Shown here: positions 1 through 8,561 of the stretch, piece by piece
Position numbering within the stretch: position 1 is the first letter of the stretch
Layout: every line of letters starts with the position of its first letter
Assembly: GCA_002699585.1 (NCBI GenBank)
Contig: PABP01000014.1
Location: 682,001-746,000 of the forward strand
Length of the DNA stretch: 64,000 nt
Source: Anaerolineaceae bacterium
GTDB lineage: Bacteria > Chloroflexota > Anaerolineae > Aggregatilineales > Phototrophicaceae
Reading direction: 5' to 3'
Position numbers and translations under genes: made by a program
Notes under the pieces: model-generated
The model's database searches: none
Told to the model about the DNA's origin: nothing
The model's input: the letters and a program-made list of their open reading frames with translations, nothing else

Positions 1-1
1 C

Positions 2-679
2 GTGGGGGATCTGGTCGAGATCGAGGGCGTTATCGGCTATATCCAGCGCATGACGACCCGTACCACGATCATCATGACCCTGGCGGGCAATCATGTGCAG
101 ATCCCGAATGCGACCGTTTATCAGAGTGTGATTCATAACTTTACGAGCAACCCCAACCGCCAGATTGATTTCACCATTGGCGTTGGCTACGAAGATTCCA
201 TCTCGCTTGCCCAGGAAACCATCCAACGTGTTCTGCAAGATCATCCGGCTGTGTTGAACGATCCTGAAAATCTGGTGCTGGTGGATAGCCTCGGCAGTGC
301 GACGGTCAATTTGCAAATTTACTTCTGGATTGATGGCACGCAGCATAGCTGGCTTAAGGTGAAGTCATCTGTCATCCGTCTGGTGAAGCGTGCCATCCAG
401 GATGTGGGTATTTCCATGCCGGATGAAGCTCGTGAGATGATCTTCCCGCAGGGTGTGCCTGTCAAGATCATCCAGGGGGAGCAGTCAGCGGTGGACTATC
501 CCGTTCAGATGCCGCGCATCCCTACCCAGCCGCCGCTTGAAGATGATACGGTGTCCACCAGTGCCGAGGGTGGCCTGCGTAGTGAAGCGCGGGAAATCGA
601 GCAGCAGGCCAAAAAATCACGCTCACCTGAATCCGGCGAAAATCTACTCTCGCCGGAAACGAGTACCACAACCGAGTAA
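2..679 (+). CDS. MscS-family mechanosensitive ion channel, 3' part
   Basis: This is the C-terminal part of a small-conductance mechanosensitive channel; the gene begins before the window. The visible 225 residues open with the end of the pore-proximal beta domain (GDLVEIEGVIGYIQRMTTR, then IPNATVYQSVIHNFT), which is the MscS beta domain signature, followed by the alpha/beta C-terminal domain. Family members sit in the cytoplasmic membrane and release solutes on osmotic downshock. The last 50 or so residues are a hydrophilic Ser/Glu/Thr-rich tail (ending SPETSTTTE) outside the conserved fold. The transmembrane helices are not in the window. It converges on the isomerase gene that follows. Confidence 0.9.
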   Translation: MGDLVEIEGVIGYIQRMTTRTTIIMTLAGNHVQIPNATVYQSVIHNFTSNPNRQIDFTIGVGYEDSISLAQETIQRVLQDHPAVLNDPENLVLVDSLGSATVNLQIYFWIDGTQHSWLKVKSSVIRLVKRAIQDVGISMPDEAREMIFPQGVPVKIIQGEQSAVDYPVQMPRIPTQPPLEDDTVSTSAEGGLRSEAREIEQQAKKSRSPESGENLLSPETSTTTE

Positions 680-689
680 AAATGCGGTC

Positions 690-1640
690 TTATTTCTGGT
701 AGCTGCGCAGGATCGTGCCGGTGCCCACCAGCAAATAGGCTTCCAGGCTGGCCGGGATCAGCGCCGTTTCGCCATTAAGCAGCGTGATGGTCGTCTCGCC
801 ATGGGTGATAGTCAATGTGCCATCGATGCATGTGAGCGCCTGGAACACGCCCTCGGTTGTCAGTGACAGTGACATATCGACTAGCGTGTGGCGCATCGTC
901 TCGAAGTACGGGCAGCTCACCATCATGGCTGTACTGCCTTCCGGGTGTTGAAGTTCCGGCAGCGACTCCACATTGGAGACATGCACGCCTTTGTCGATGT
1001 GCTTCTCGCGCGGCTTGCCATCCAGCCCGACGCGCCCCCAATCGTACAGACGGTAGGTGATATCGCTGCTCTGCTGAATTTCATACAGCAAAATGCCGGG
1101 GCCAATTGCATGGATCGTATTGGCCGCCACGAAGAACACATCCCCCGCATGAACATCAACGTATTCGAGCATCGGCTCCAGCGCATTGTCGCGGATAGCT
1201 GCCGCCATCGCCTCGCGGCTTGTCCCTGGCTTGACGCCGATGCACAACTGAGCACCTTCGTCCGCTGCCAGGATAATCCAGGCTTCGGTTTTGCCCCGCG
1301 GGTCATTTTCCAGGGCGCGGGCCTGTTCATCATCGGGATGCACCTGGATTGACAGCCAGTCTTCGGCGTCGATGATCTTGGCCAACAGCGGGAAGCCCTC
1401 AGCCGGGTTGTTCCGTTCGCCGATGAGGTCCGTACCAAATTGGTCGACGGCATCGGCCAATGTCTGCCCTTCCAGCGGCCCGTTGGTAATGACCGCCGTA
1501 TCGTGCAGTTCCCAGGCCTCGCCATAGGGGTCATCGGTCGGTAGGGCTTTGTTCATGACCGTTTGCAGCTTGCGTCCGCCCCACACTTTAACGTGCAGCG
1601 ATGGCGCCAATTTAAATGGATAGAGATTGGGCACGTTCAA
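690..1640 (-). CDS. manA: Mannose-6-phosphate isomerase, class I
   Basis: This 316-residue enzyme should interconvert mannose-6-phosphate and fructose-6-phosphate in the cytoplasm, feeding GDP-mannose synthesis or mannose catabolism. The cupin zinc site is visible: Q99 and H101 in SIQVHPDD, E119 in GKTEAW, and H177 in NTIHAIG. The length fits the short bacterial class I enzymes. The start ATG is followed directly by the conserved N-terminal motif (NLYPFKLAP). The stop lies 11 bases from the stop of the convergent MscS gene. No operon partner is evident; about 400 bases separate its start from the next gene. Confidence 0.93.
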   Translation of the reverse strand: MNVPNLYPFKLAPSLHVKVWGGRKLQTVMNKALPTDDPYGEAWELHDTAVITNGPLEGQTLADAVDQFGTDLIGERNNPAEGFPLLAKIIDAEDWLSIQVHPDDEQARALENDPRGKTEAWIILAADEGAQLCIGVKPGTSREAMAAAIRDNALEPMLEYVDVHAGDVFFVAANTIHAIGPGILLYEIQQSSDITYRLYDWGRVGLDGKPREKHIDKGVHVSNVESLPELQHPEGSTAMMVSCPYFETMRHTLVDMSLSLTTEGVFQALTCIDGTLTITHGETTITLLNGETALIPASLEAYLLVGTGTILRSYQK

Positions 1641-2025
1641 TTTGCTTCTCCCAGTACGTGATTAGCGGGTGCGTATGGCCATTGAATAAAGATGAGCGAC
1701 TCGGAAAGACTCGGTGGATGGTTACAGTGTGTCCGGTCATTTCAGTGTAGCATGGCGTACCGATTATGACATATCACATGACAGATAGCAGGTCAAGAAT
1801 GGGGCCAACTGCCATCGAATGTGAAACCTTGTTGTCGGATCATCGTGCATTTATGGCACAATAGAGTATCATCTCTAACATTAAACGTAACGGAACCGTG
1901 ATGACTGACCAGCCTTTCGTTGTGGCTGATGCCTCAAAGACGTTTCCGTTTGACGAAAAAACGATCAAGTAAATAACTAGTGGGGGCTGCGACCTGCCGC
2001 CTTTTCTCGTCAGGGTAAGTTCGCT
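1641..2025. other. Intergenic region between manA and the coiled-coil gene
   Basis: This 385-base stretch should carry the divergent promoters of manA and the coiled-coil gene. It contains a possible 23-codon reading frame (1901-1972, ATG to TAA) without a convincing ribosome binding site, and a short hairpin GTGC-N7-GCAC near 1849-1863. I see no RNA gene or repeat-family copy here. Confidence 0.4.
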
Positions 2026-2039
2026 ATGAGTGTTTATCT

Positions 2040-2894
2040 ATGAGTGTCTACATCGGTAAATCGCCACAATCATTTTTAGATGCCATGCACGCGGCGGATA
2101 TTCCGCACTGTTTTGTGCCCAATATGACGCGCCGCCAACGTCAGATTCAGATCCGCTATGCCAAAGAGAGCCTGACGCAGATCGAGTCTGACCTCAAGCA
2201 CCAGATTGAGCAGGTCAAAAAACATCGCGATGCTGAACTCAACGTCGTGCCCTATGAACGGCTGCTCAAGCTGATGCAGAATGCCTCCGGCGCGATTGCC
2301 AACCTGGAAAGTCGCCTGGAAGCGGGTAAGATGCTGCCGCGCGGCGTCAAAGTGCCAGAGTACATCTTCGGTAGTATCGAACTTAACGTCTGGTATTTTG
2401 GTTCTGAAGCAGACCGCAAGCGCTTTGAACTCATGGAGCAGCTTAAGGTGCGCCTGGAGGGGTTGCTTGCCGAGCGCGGCCCCCTGCGGGAAGAAATGCA
2501 GGCTGTCCGTACGGAACTGGATGTTGTCAAAAAAGACCTTCAGCGCCAGCAAAAAGCCTACCAGCGCCGCCGCCGTTGGCAATACGCCCTGACAGTCATG
2601 CTCATCTACGTTATGGTCATTGCGGCTATGTTCGTCGTCGCCGCAATGACAAGTGGCCTGCTGCAAATGGCGGCCATTGGCCTGGGCGTAGGGCTACTCC
2701 TGCTGCTGATTCCGCTCCTGTTCGTGTGGCGTAAAGACATCCGTAAACGCGAGGCCAAGCTCAAAGACACCCAGCAGCAAGCCAAAGAAGTCGCCCGTAA
2801 GGGTCGCATATTGCAATCGCGCTATACGCCCCTCAACGAAATGTGCGAAGAAGTCCACTATCAGTACACCGACCTGCGTAAATCGTTTAAGTAG
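2040..2894 (+). CDS. Coiled-coil protein with two membrane helices, unknown function
   Basis: This 284-residue protein is not one I recognise. Residues about 30-180 are heptad-rich and charged, predicted as coiled coil (for example ESLTQIESDLKHQIEQVKK). A basic stretch (RRRRWQ) leads into two adjacent hydrophobic segments at about 183-206 and 209-230, then another charged coiled segment to the C-terminus. This suggests a membrane-anchored coiled-coil protein with both ends in the cytoplasm. The start is odd: ATGAGTGTC at 2040 is preceded by a near-copy ATGAGTGTT at 2026 that opens a five-codon frame (MSVYL) whose TGA overlaps this ATG. The 3' end overlaps the convergent hydrolase by 8 bases. 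Confidence 0.75.
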   Translation: MSVYIGKSPQSFLDAMHAADIPHCFVPNMTRRQRQIQIRYAKESLTQIESDLKHQIEQVKKHRDAELNVVPYERLLKLMQNASGAIANLESRLEAGKMLPRGVKVPEYIFGSIELNVWYFGSEADRKRFELMEQLKVRLEGLLAERGPLREEMQAVRTELDVVKKDLQRQQKAYQRRRRWQYALTVMLIYVMVIAAMFVVAAMTSGLLQMAAIGLGVGLLLLLIPLLFVWRKDIRKREAKLKDTQQQAKEVARKGRILQSRYTPLNEMCEEVHYQYTDLRKSFK

Positions 2895-4458
2895 GCGTCT
2901 GATCCGGTCGTACATAGCATGTGCCCATATGGACCTGAAGTCGATCATCGCTCAGGAAAACATAAAGGCCATCGGATGATACAAATCGGTTGTTAGAAAG
3001 TGCTTCTTGTGGCACATTGTTTATCCAAATTTGGTTATCCTCAAAATGAACCGGGATAGCCGTTTCTTCAGGGTAGGGCGTAAATGGATCAACAAACACG
3101 CCTGTATACGATTGCCAGCGCTCATAATCTGGATCAAAATGCTCACGATGTAGGCGACGATATGGGATACCCCGAACGACCAGCATGTCATCGAACGAAA
3201 ACGCGACCGCAAACCGCAACGCATCGGAGCGATAAAAATACTGCGTTTTGCCAATACGGATGAGGGGATACTTGTCGTCCAGCAGCAGCCCGTTACTGTT
3301 GATGGAAATCGTACGGATACCATCCCTTGGATTGAGATACTCCCCAGCTAGCTTTTCTTGTGCCTTATAAGGTAACGTTTTTGGTACAGGCGGTCGCAGT
3401 GGAACAGTGGGCTGCAAAAGCTCGTCAAACAACGCAAATAGAGCGTTCACGCCCCGTTCATCGCTCATGTAATTGGTCTGTAAGACCACCGCCATCTGTT
3501 GATCTGGGAACAATTCCAAGAAGCAGTTAAAACTCAGGTTCCGACCTCCGTGATGCACAAGCCGCTGCCCTCGGTATTCGCCAATCTGCAATCCGAGTCC
3601 ATAGGCACTGGTCATCAACGCGCCAGGGTAATTGGCTCCTGATGAATGCAGGCTGATAACCGGCGTTTGCATGTCACGCAGGGTTGCTTCGTCAAACAAT
3701 GTGCCGGGTGCTAATAAGGCTGCCGCAAATGTTGCTAAATCTCGCGTCGAGCAAAAACAAAAACTCGACGCATGGCCCATATCATTATCAGAATGGCGAT
3801 GCATGACACGCAGCGTGCCATCTGCCGTGAGAAGGTGAGGTAACGCGGTTGGATACGTCATCGCTTCCGCGTGGCTAAACGTACTGCGTTTCATATCGAG
3901 TGGGTCAAAGATGAGCTGCTTGACCAGGGTGTCAAATGGTGTTCCCGTCACGGCCTCGGCGACATAGGCAACACAACTGATGGCTGTATTGGCGTAAATA
4001 TGGACTTTACCGGGCGGCGCAACAAAGCGATGGTTGCGTACATCCTCCCATATGAACTTGCGTAGTGCATCACGTCCGCGTAATCCCCAATTACGACCCG
4101 CTGCCGGCAGCCCGCTGGAATGACTGAGCAAATGCCGGAGCGTAACCTGTTGTCCATTGGCCTTGTCCTCAAATTCAAAGCCATCGAGGTACGCGACAAT
4201 CGGACGATCCAGATCAAGAATCTGCTGTTCGACGAGTCGCATGATCGTTGCTGCGGCAACGGACTTGGTGATGGATCCAATAGGGAAGAGCGTATCGGGC
4301 GTCACTGGCAGACTGTAGTCTTCAACGCCTGTAAGTCCCATGCCAGTGCTGTAAACGATGTCACCAGCTTGAATGATAGCGAATGCCAACCCGACTAGGG
4401 CGCCTTCTTCAATCAGCGACTGAAATTCTCTTTCCACAGTGCCCATTCGGCTTTTCAT
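2887..4458 (-). CDS. Serine hydrolase of the beta-lactamase/penicillin-binding family
   Basis: This 523-residue protein belongs to the class C beta-lactamase-like serine hydrolases, which include D-aminopeptidases, esterases and true beta-lactamases. The catalytic motifs are visible: SxxK at S62-K65 (GSITKS), YxN at Y155-N157 (IYANT) and an HxG-type motif at 302-305 (HHGG). The catalytic domain covers about residues 1-340. A C-terminal beta-rich region of about 170 residues resembles the accessory domain found in many of these enzymes. I see no signal peptide, so a cytoplasmic location is likely. The substrate cannot be told from sequence. It is a single gene flanked by convergent or unrelated neighbours. 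Confidence 0.85.
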   Translation of the reverse strand: MKSRMGTVEREFQSLIEEGALVGLAFAIIQAGDIVYSTGMGLTGVEDYSLPVTPDTLFPIGSITKSVAAATIMRLVEQQILDLDRPIVAYLDGFEFEDKANGQQVTLRHLLSHSSGLPAAGRNWGLRGRDALRKFIWEDVRNHRFVAPPGKVHIYANTAISCVAYVAEAVTGTPFDTLVKQLIFDPLDMKRSTFSHAEAMTYPTALPHLLTADGTLRVMHRHSDNDMGHASSFCFCSTRDLATFAAALLAPGTLFDEATLRDMQTPVISLHSSGANYPGALMTSAYGLGLQIGEYRGQRLVHHGGRNLSFNCFLELFPDQQMAVVLQTNYMSDERGVNALFALFDELLQPTVPLRPPVPKTLPYKAQEKLAGEYLNPRDGIRTISINSNGLLLDDKYPLIRIGKTQYFYRSDALRFAVAFSFDDMLVVRGIPYRRLHREHFDPDYERWQSYTGVFVDPFTPYPEETAIPVHFEDNQIWINNVPQEALSNNRFVSSDGLYVFLSDDRLQVHMGTCYVRPDQTPT

Positions 4459-4595
4459 GCCTGGTCCCCATTACTTTCTAAGCAGGCCATTCACAACCAC
4501 AAGTTGTGATCTTCTGTGACCTATTATGACCCATATCCTATACATACTCAAGCAACAACCTCTGAATCTCCAAGTGAGTGCTGACTGGATAAATC

Positions 4596-4623
4596 AAAAA
4601 GGACACCACCGGGTGCCCTTTTG
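4596..4623 (-). terminator. Rho-independent terminator of the amino-acid ABC operon
   Basis: On the minus strand AAAAGGGCACC pairs with GGTGTCCTTTT around a short loop and runs into a T tract. It lies about 25 bases beyond the stop of the ABC ATPase gene, the last gene of the operon. Confidence 0.7.
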
Positions 4624-4648
4624 CGTATCTCGTAGTATGCGCTGATGC

Positions 4649-5431
4649 TTACAGAATCTGATCCAGAAATTCCTGGGTACGTGGATGATGCTCCACGTTC
4701 GGGTCGAAGAAGTGCTCCGGTGGGCCTTGTTCCACAATGCGCCCGTGATCCATGAAGATGATGCGGTCGGCCACTTCGCGGGCGAAGCCCATCTCATGCG
4801 TGACGACGATCATCGTCATACCGGACAGTGCCAGTTCCTTCATAACGTCCAGCACTTCTTTAATCATTTCCGGGTCCAGCGCGGAAGTCGGCTCATCGAA
4901 GAGCATGATGTTGGGTTCCATCGCCAGCGCGCGCGCAATCGCTACACGCTGCTGCTGACCACCCGATAGCTGACCAGGGTATTTCTTGGCCTGTTCCGGG
5001 ATGCCCACACGGTTGAGCAATTCCATCGCCTTTTTCTCAGCCTGATCTTTAGACCAATGACGGACCTTCATCGGGGCCAGCGTGACATTATCCTGTACCG
5101 TCATATGCGGGAACAGGTTAAACTGCTGGAAGACCATGCCCGTCTCACGCCGGATTTCCGCGACGTTGCGTACATCATGGCTCAGTTCGATGCCATCAAC
5201 CTGAATGAGGCCTTCCTGGTGTTCCTCCAGTCGGTTGATGCAGCGTATAAAGGTCGATTTGCCGCTGCCCGATGGCCCGATGATGACGACCACTTCCTGC
5301 GGCGCAATCGACAACGATACATCGCGCAGCACATGGAAATCACCAAACCACTTGTTGATTTTCTCTACCACGATAATCGGCTCATCGAAACGGTCTGCTT
5401 TTTTCTTGGTATCTACTGCTTCTACGGCCAT
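4649..5431 (-). CDS. Polar amino-acid ABC importer, ATP-binding subunit
   Basis: This 260-residue ATPase energises import of polar amino acids (GlnQ/HisP/AapP family). Walker [10 protein letters not shown] is at 52-60, the signature LSGGQQQR at 155-162, and Walker B IMLFDEP at 175-181 followed by TSALD. The switch histidine is in VTHEMGF. It is the last gene of a four-gene minus-strand operon and lies 135 bases after the second permease, separated from it by an inverted repeat. The N-terminal 18 residues are extra and charged compared with typical family members. The amino-acid specificity is unknown, but the architecture matches general (Aap) amino-acid permeases. Confidence 0.95.
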   Translation of the reverse strand: MAVEAVDTKKKADRFDEPIIVVEKINKWFGDFHVLRDVSLSIAPQEVVVIIGPSGSGKSTFIRCINRLEEHQEGLIQVDGIELSHDVRNVAEIRRETGMVFQQFNLFPHMTVQDNVTLAPMKVRHWSKDQAEKKAMELLNRVGIPEQAKKYPGQLSGGQQQRVAIARALAMEPNIMLFDEPTSALDPEMIKEVLDVMKELALSGMTMIVVTHEMGFAREVADRIIFMDHGRIVEQGPPEHFFDPNVEHHPRTQEFLDQIL

Positions 5432-5504
5432 AAGGCTTTCTCCACAACTCGCTGTCCACCAGACAGACTATCTAATCTTGAAGTTCTTGATTGCTTGTTC
5501 CCAA

Positions 5505-5558
5505 TATCAGCCGTCAGCGAAGCCGAAATAGCTGGAGCCTAAATGCTGATGGCTGATA
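5505..5558. promoter_or_regulatory. Inverted repeat between permease and ATPase genes
   Basis: TATCAGCCGTCAGC at 5505-5518 is mirrored by GCTGATGGCTGATA at 5545-5558, 13 of 14 positions pairing across a 26-base spacer. In the transcript it would form a stable stem between the second permease and the ATPase cistron, and could influence mRNA decay or readthrough. There is no T tract, so it is not a classic terminator. Confidence 0.5.
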
Positions 5559-5566
5559 GCTTTTTA

Positions 5567-8554
5567 CTAGATGCGGCGGGCGCTGCCGGAACCACTTTCT
5601 TCGATGCGGCGACTGACCCACGACATAATATAGCTGATGACGAAATACAGGATCGTGATGAACAGCAGGTTTTCTTTACGGGTGCCGATGAACTCCTGCG
5701 CGACCACCACCTGGTTGGTAACGCCAGTCAGGTCGATCAGACCGACAATCGCCAGCAGCGATGTATCTTTAAACAGCGAGATGAACTGACCCACCAACGC
5801 TGGGATTACCGCGCGTAGGGCTTGCGGCAGCGTGATGAACATCGTGATCTGCCAGCCGGATAGGCCCAGTGCACGGGCGGCTTCGTCTTGGCCAGGTGGG
5901 ATGGATTGTAAACCACCGCGCACATTTTCTGCCAGGTAAGCCGCAATAAAGACGATAGTCGCTGCCAGGGCACTGTAAATATCCGGGATTTCTGCAAAGG
6001 CCGGGTTGGCAAACGGAATCAGCAGCACGCCAGCAAACAGCACCACGATGAAGGGCGTCCCACGGACCAGTTCGATGATCAGCGTGGAAATCAGCTTGAT
6101 GGCTGGTAGCTCACTACGGCGGCCCAGCGCCAGGGCGATCCCCAGCGGGAACGCCAGAATGATACCGTACACGGTGATGAACGCAGCCAGTAGCAAGCCA
6201 CCCCAACGACGTGGATCGGTATGAACGAAGATATTGATGAAAGCATCTGGGTTATCACGGTTGACATCGACGGCAGCGTTGTACAACACCGGAATCACGA
6301 ACAGCGCGATAGCCACGCCGGCAGCGATCATGATACGCTGCATTAGGGCGGATCGTGTCAGGCTCGATTGCTGCGCTGACCCGTACCAAACAGCGATCAG
6401 ACCGGGCAAGGCCAATATCACTGCGAACGTGATCGGCAGGCGGCTGCCCGCCGCGGAACCAAACATTGTCGCCACAATCGTCGGAATGCTGCTATCCGCG
6501 CCATAGATCAGTTCTGGGGCGAAGTACATCGCCACCGCACCGATCACCAGCATCACCAGCGAGACAGCCAGTAACTGGATGCCACTGATGACATTGCCCA
6601 CCCTCAGGCCGATGAAGTAGCTCAAAATGACGTAAGCGACCCAGGCCCCTAACAGGCTCAACGCCAGCAAGTCGGCACCGATCACCGCCAGGAACATGAA
6701 GAACGGAATCGAAAGCAGCAGTTGAGTGCTGATGCGCCTTGAATTGCGCTGTGGAACCTGCTGTGGAGAATTGCGGTCCAGCATACGTGCCAGGAAGTAC
6801 CCGGCAGCCCCCGCGATGAACAGCGCCACCAACCCGGTTTGCAGGCTGATACCTCCGCTGCTGCCCACACGGAACATGGTCTTGGTGAAGAATGGCGACA
6901 GATACACGCGCAGGTAATCGCCCAGGGGGCGTTCACCGCGATACTTGTTCTCAGTTAGCTTGTAGAACGGATAGTCTTCATTGTTTGCATCGCGCGGGAT
7001 AGGCGCGCTGATCTCAAAGCCATCCGTCATCCGCTGGAAGCCCGTCGTGCGCTCAAACAGCGGGTACAGGCCCTGGACAGACAACAGTGCCACGCCTTCA
7101 TCTTCGCTGGCGATCTCTTTTTGCAGCAAGTACCAACCATCTTCAGGGATTTCAAAGCTGACAGCTTCACCGCCCGGTTCCAGCGTCTGTGTGCCTTCTG
7201 GCAGTGGATTGCCGTCGCGGTCGGTGATGGTGATGGCAACAGGGACGTTGTTCAAATCGTAGATGCCGATGACCGCTTCCGGTTGCAGCAGCACGCCGCG
7301 TTCAGTGACCAGTGCCGCGCGCTCTTCTTCCGACAAGGGTGTCAGGATGGCGGAGGGGTCGCTGAAACTCAGATCCATGCGCGCTCGTGGCACATCGTCG
7401 ATAGTGGCATAGACGTAATAATAACCCGGTCCGGGGATGTCCTCTGCTTCGAAGGTGACATCGACCGTACCGCTCTCATCGATGTCGAGGCGCTGCGTAG
7501 CGACTTCCTGATAGTTGTTATACAGTGCGACGCGCAGCGTACCTTCTTGGCTGTAGTCACTGATGCGTACCGTCACAGGCCTGCCAAAACCATCCGTTTC
7601 ACTGACCTGTTCCAGCGCAAAAGGAACAGATGGCGGTAGGGCAGCTTGCATTTCTTCCTCAGCGGCGATGGCTTCTCTCAGATCCGCTTCGTCTGCCAGG
7701 ATCTGTTCAATTTCAGCGATGCGCGCTAACTGGTCCTCATCCGGCGTATATTGCAGGCTTTCGTACTCGCGTAGGATCGTGTCGCGCTGCGGTGGGATGA
7801 ATAAGCCAGCTTCACCTTCGTCTAACGCCGCTGCATCAATTTGTACATCTTCGTCGAGTTCAATGAAGCGCGCGATATTGGCAAGACGGTTGATGGCTGC
7901 CGTACGCAGTGCGTTGGAGGCATCATCGACAAACCCGGCAATATTTGCCAAATCCGTATCGCTGTTGTCGGCTTCATCCGCATAGTGTAAGGCGACCGTT
8001 TCGCCACCCTGGGCCGTAAACGCCACAATCTCAATCGGGTCTTCCGTGACGGTACCGGAAACCACGTTCATATTGCCTGCGACGACGTACGACTCCGGCA
8101 GGGCAATGGTCGCATTGACGATGGCGGGCAGCAGCAGCACCGGGATATAGATGATGGCCAGCATCAGCATGAAAACGGGCGAAATGCGTCGGAAGTAAGC
8201 GGCAATGGCCGTCCCGGCGGTGAAAGCCACCAGTAAGGCGAATAACCCCAGTCGCCATACTTCTGTCGTATTGAAGCGACCGTACATGTATTGTTCAAAG
8301 TTGAACGTGATAGCGAACCAGTCACCCTGGCTGATGACCCAATTCAGCAGGCCAACGATCGCGAACACGATGAAAGCCGCGCCAAAGATCGTCAGCGCCG
8401 CATCAAACGGGCTGCTGAACAAATTCTCACGTATCCAGGCCAGGACACCCGTCGACAGCAACGGTGGTGGTTTGGTCGGCGGATCTTCGTAATTGATGCT
8501 CACCTTGGCTTCTGGCATGGTGTCGGGTGTGTTGTCAGGTTGTGAAGTTGTCAT
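5567..8554 (-). CDS. Polar amino-acid ABC importer, oversized permease (AapM/HisM-like)
   Basis: At 995 residues this permease is two to four times the usual length. The C-terminal part, from about residue 775, is a normal HisM/AapM-type membrane domain with the EAA-loop motif (QDEAARALGLSG) and conserved SLFKDTSLLAIVG. The N-terminal part holds two to three membrane helices at about 45-165, then a hydrophilic region of roughly 380 residues (about 170-550) rich in beta strand and acidic residues that should lie outside the membrane. Further helices between about 590 and 760 precede the permease core. It is transcribed after the first permease (8-base gap) and before the ATPase. The extra domain may dock the binding protein; that is inference. 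Confidence 0.9.
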   Translation of the reverse strand: MTTSQPDNTPDTMPEAKVSINYEDPPTKPPPLLSTGVLAWIRENLFSSPFDAALTIFGAAFIVFAIVGLLNWVISQGDWFAITFNFEQYMYGRFNTTEVWRLGLFALLVAFTAGTAIAAYFRRISPVFMLMLAIIYIPVLLLPAIVNATIALPESYVVAGNMNVVSGTVTEDPIEIVAFTAQGGETVALHYADEADNSDTDLANIAGFVDDASNALRTAAINRLANIARFIELDEDVQIDAAALDEGEAGLFIPPQRDTILREYESLQYTPDEDQLARIAEIEQILADEADLREAIAAEEEMQAALPPSVPFALEQVSETDGFGRPVTVRISDYSQEGTLRVALYNNYQEVATQRLDIDESGTVDVTFEAEDIPGPGYYYVYATIDDVPRARMDLSFSDPSAILTPLSEEERAALVTERGVLLQPEAVIGIYDLNNVPVAITITDRDGNPLPEGTQTLEPGGEAVSFEIPEDGWYLLQKEIASEDEGVALLSVQGLYPLFERTTGFQRMTDGFEISAPIPRDANNEDYPFYKLTENKYRGERPLGDYLRVYLSPFFTKTMFRVGSSGGISLQTGLVALFIAGAAGYFLARMLDRNSPQQVPQRNSRRISTQLLLSIPFFMFLAVIGADLLALSLLGAWVAYVILSYFIGLRVGNVISGIQLLAVSLVMLVIGAVAMYFAPELIYGADSSIPTIVATMFGSAAGSRLPITFAVILALPGLIAVWYGSAQQSSLTRSALMQRIMIAAGVAIALFVIPVLYNAAVDVNRDNPDAFINIFVHTDPRRWGGLLLAAFITVYGIILAFPLGIALALGRRSELPAIKLISTLIIELVRGTPFIVVLFAGVLLIPFANPAFAEIPDIYSALAATIVFIAAYLAENVRGGLQSIPPGQDEAARALGLSGWQITMFITLPQALRAVIPALVGQFISLFKDTSLLAIVGLIDLTGVTNQVVVAQEFIGTRKENLLFITILYFVISYIMSWVSRRIEESGSGSARRI

Positions 8555-8561
8555 GCGGCAC

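Noticed and set aside
1901-1972. Leader peptide gene of 23 codons
   Set aside because: It has no clear ribosome binding site, amino-acid bias or attenuator structure, so I mention it only as a possible frame.
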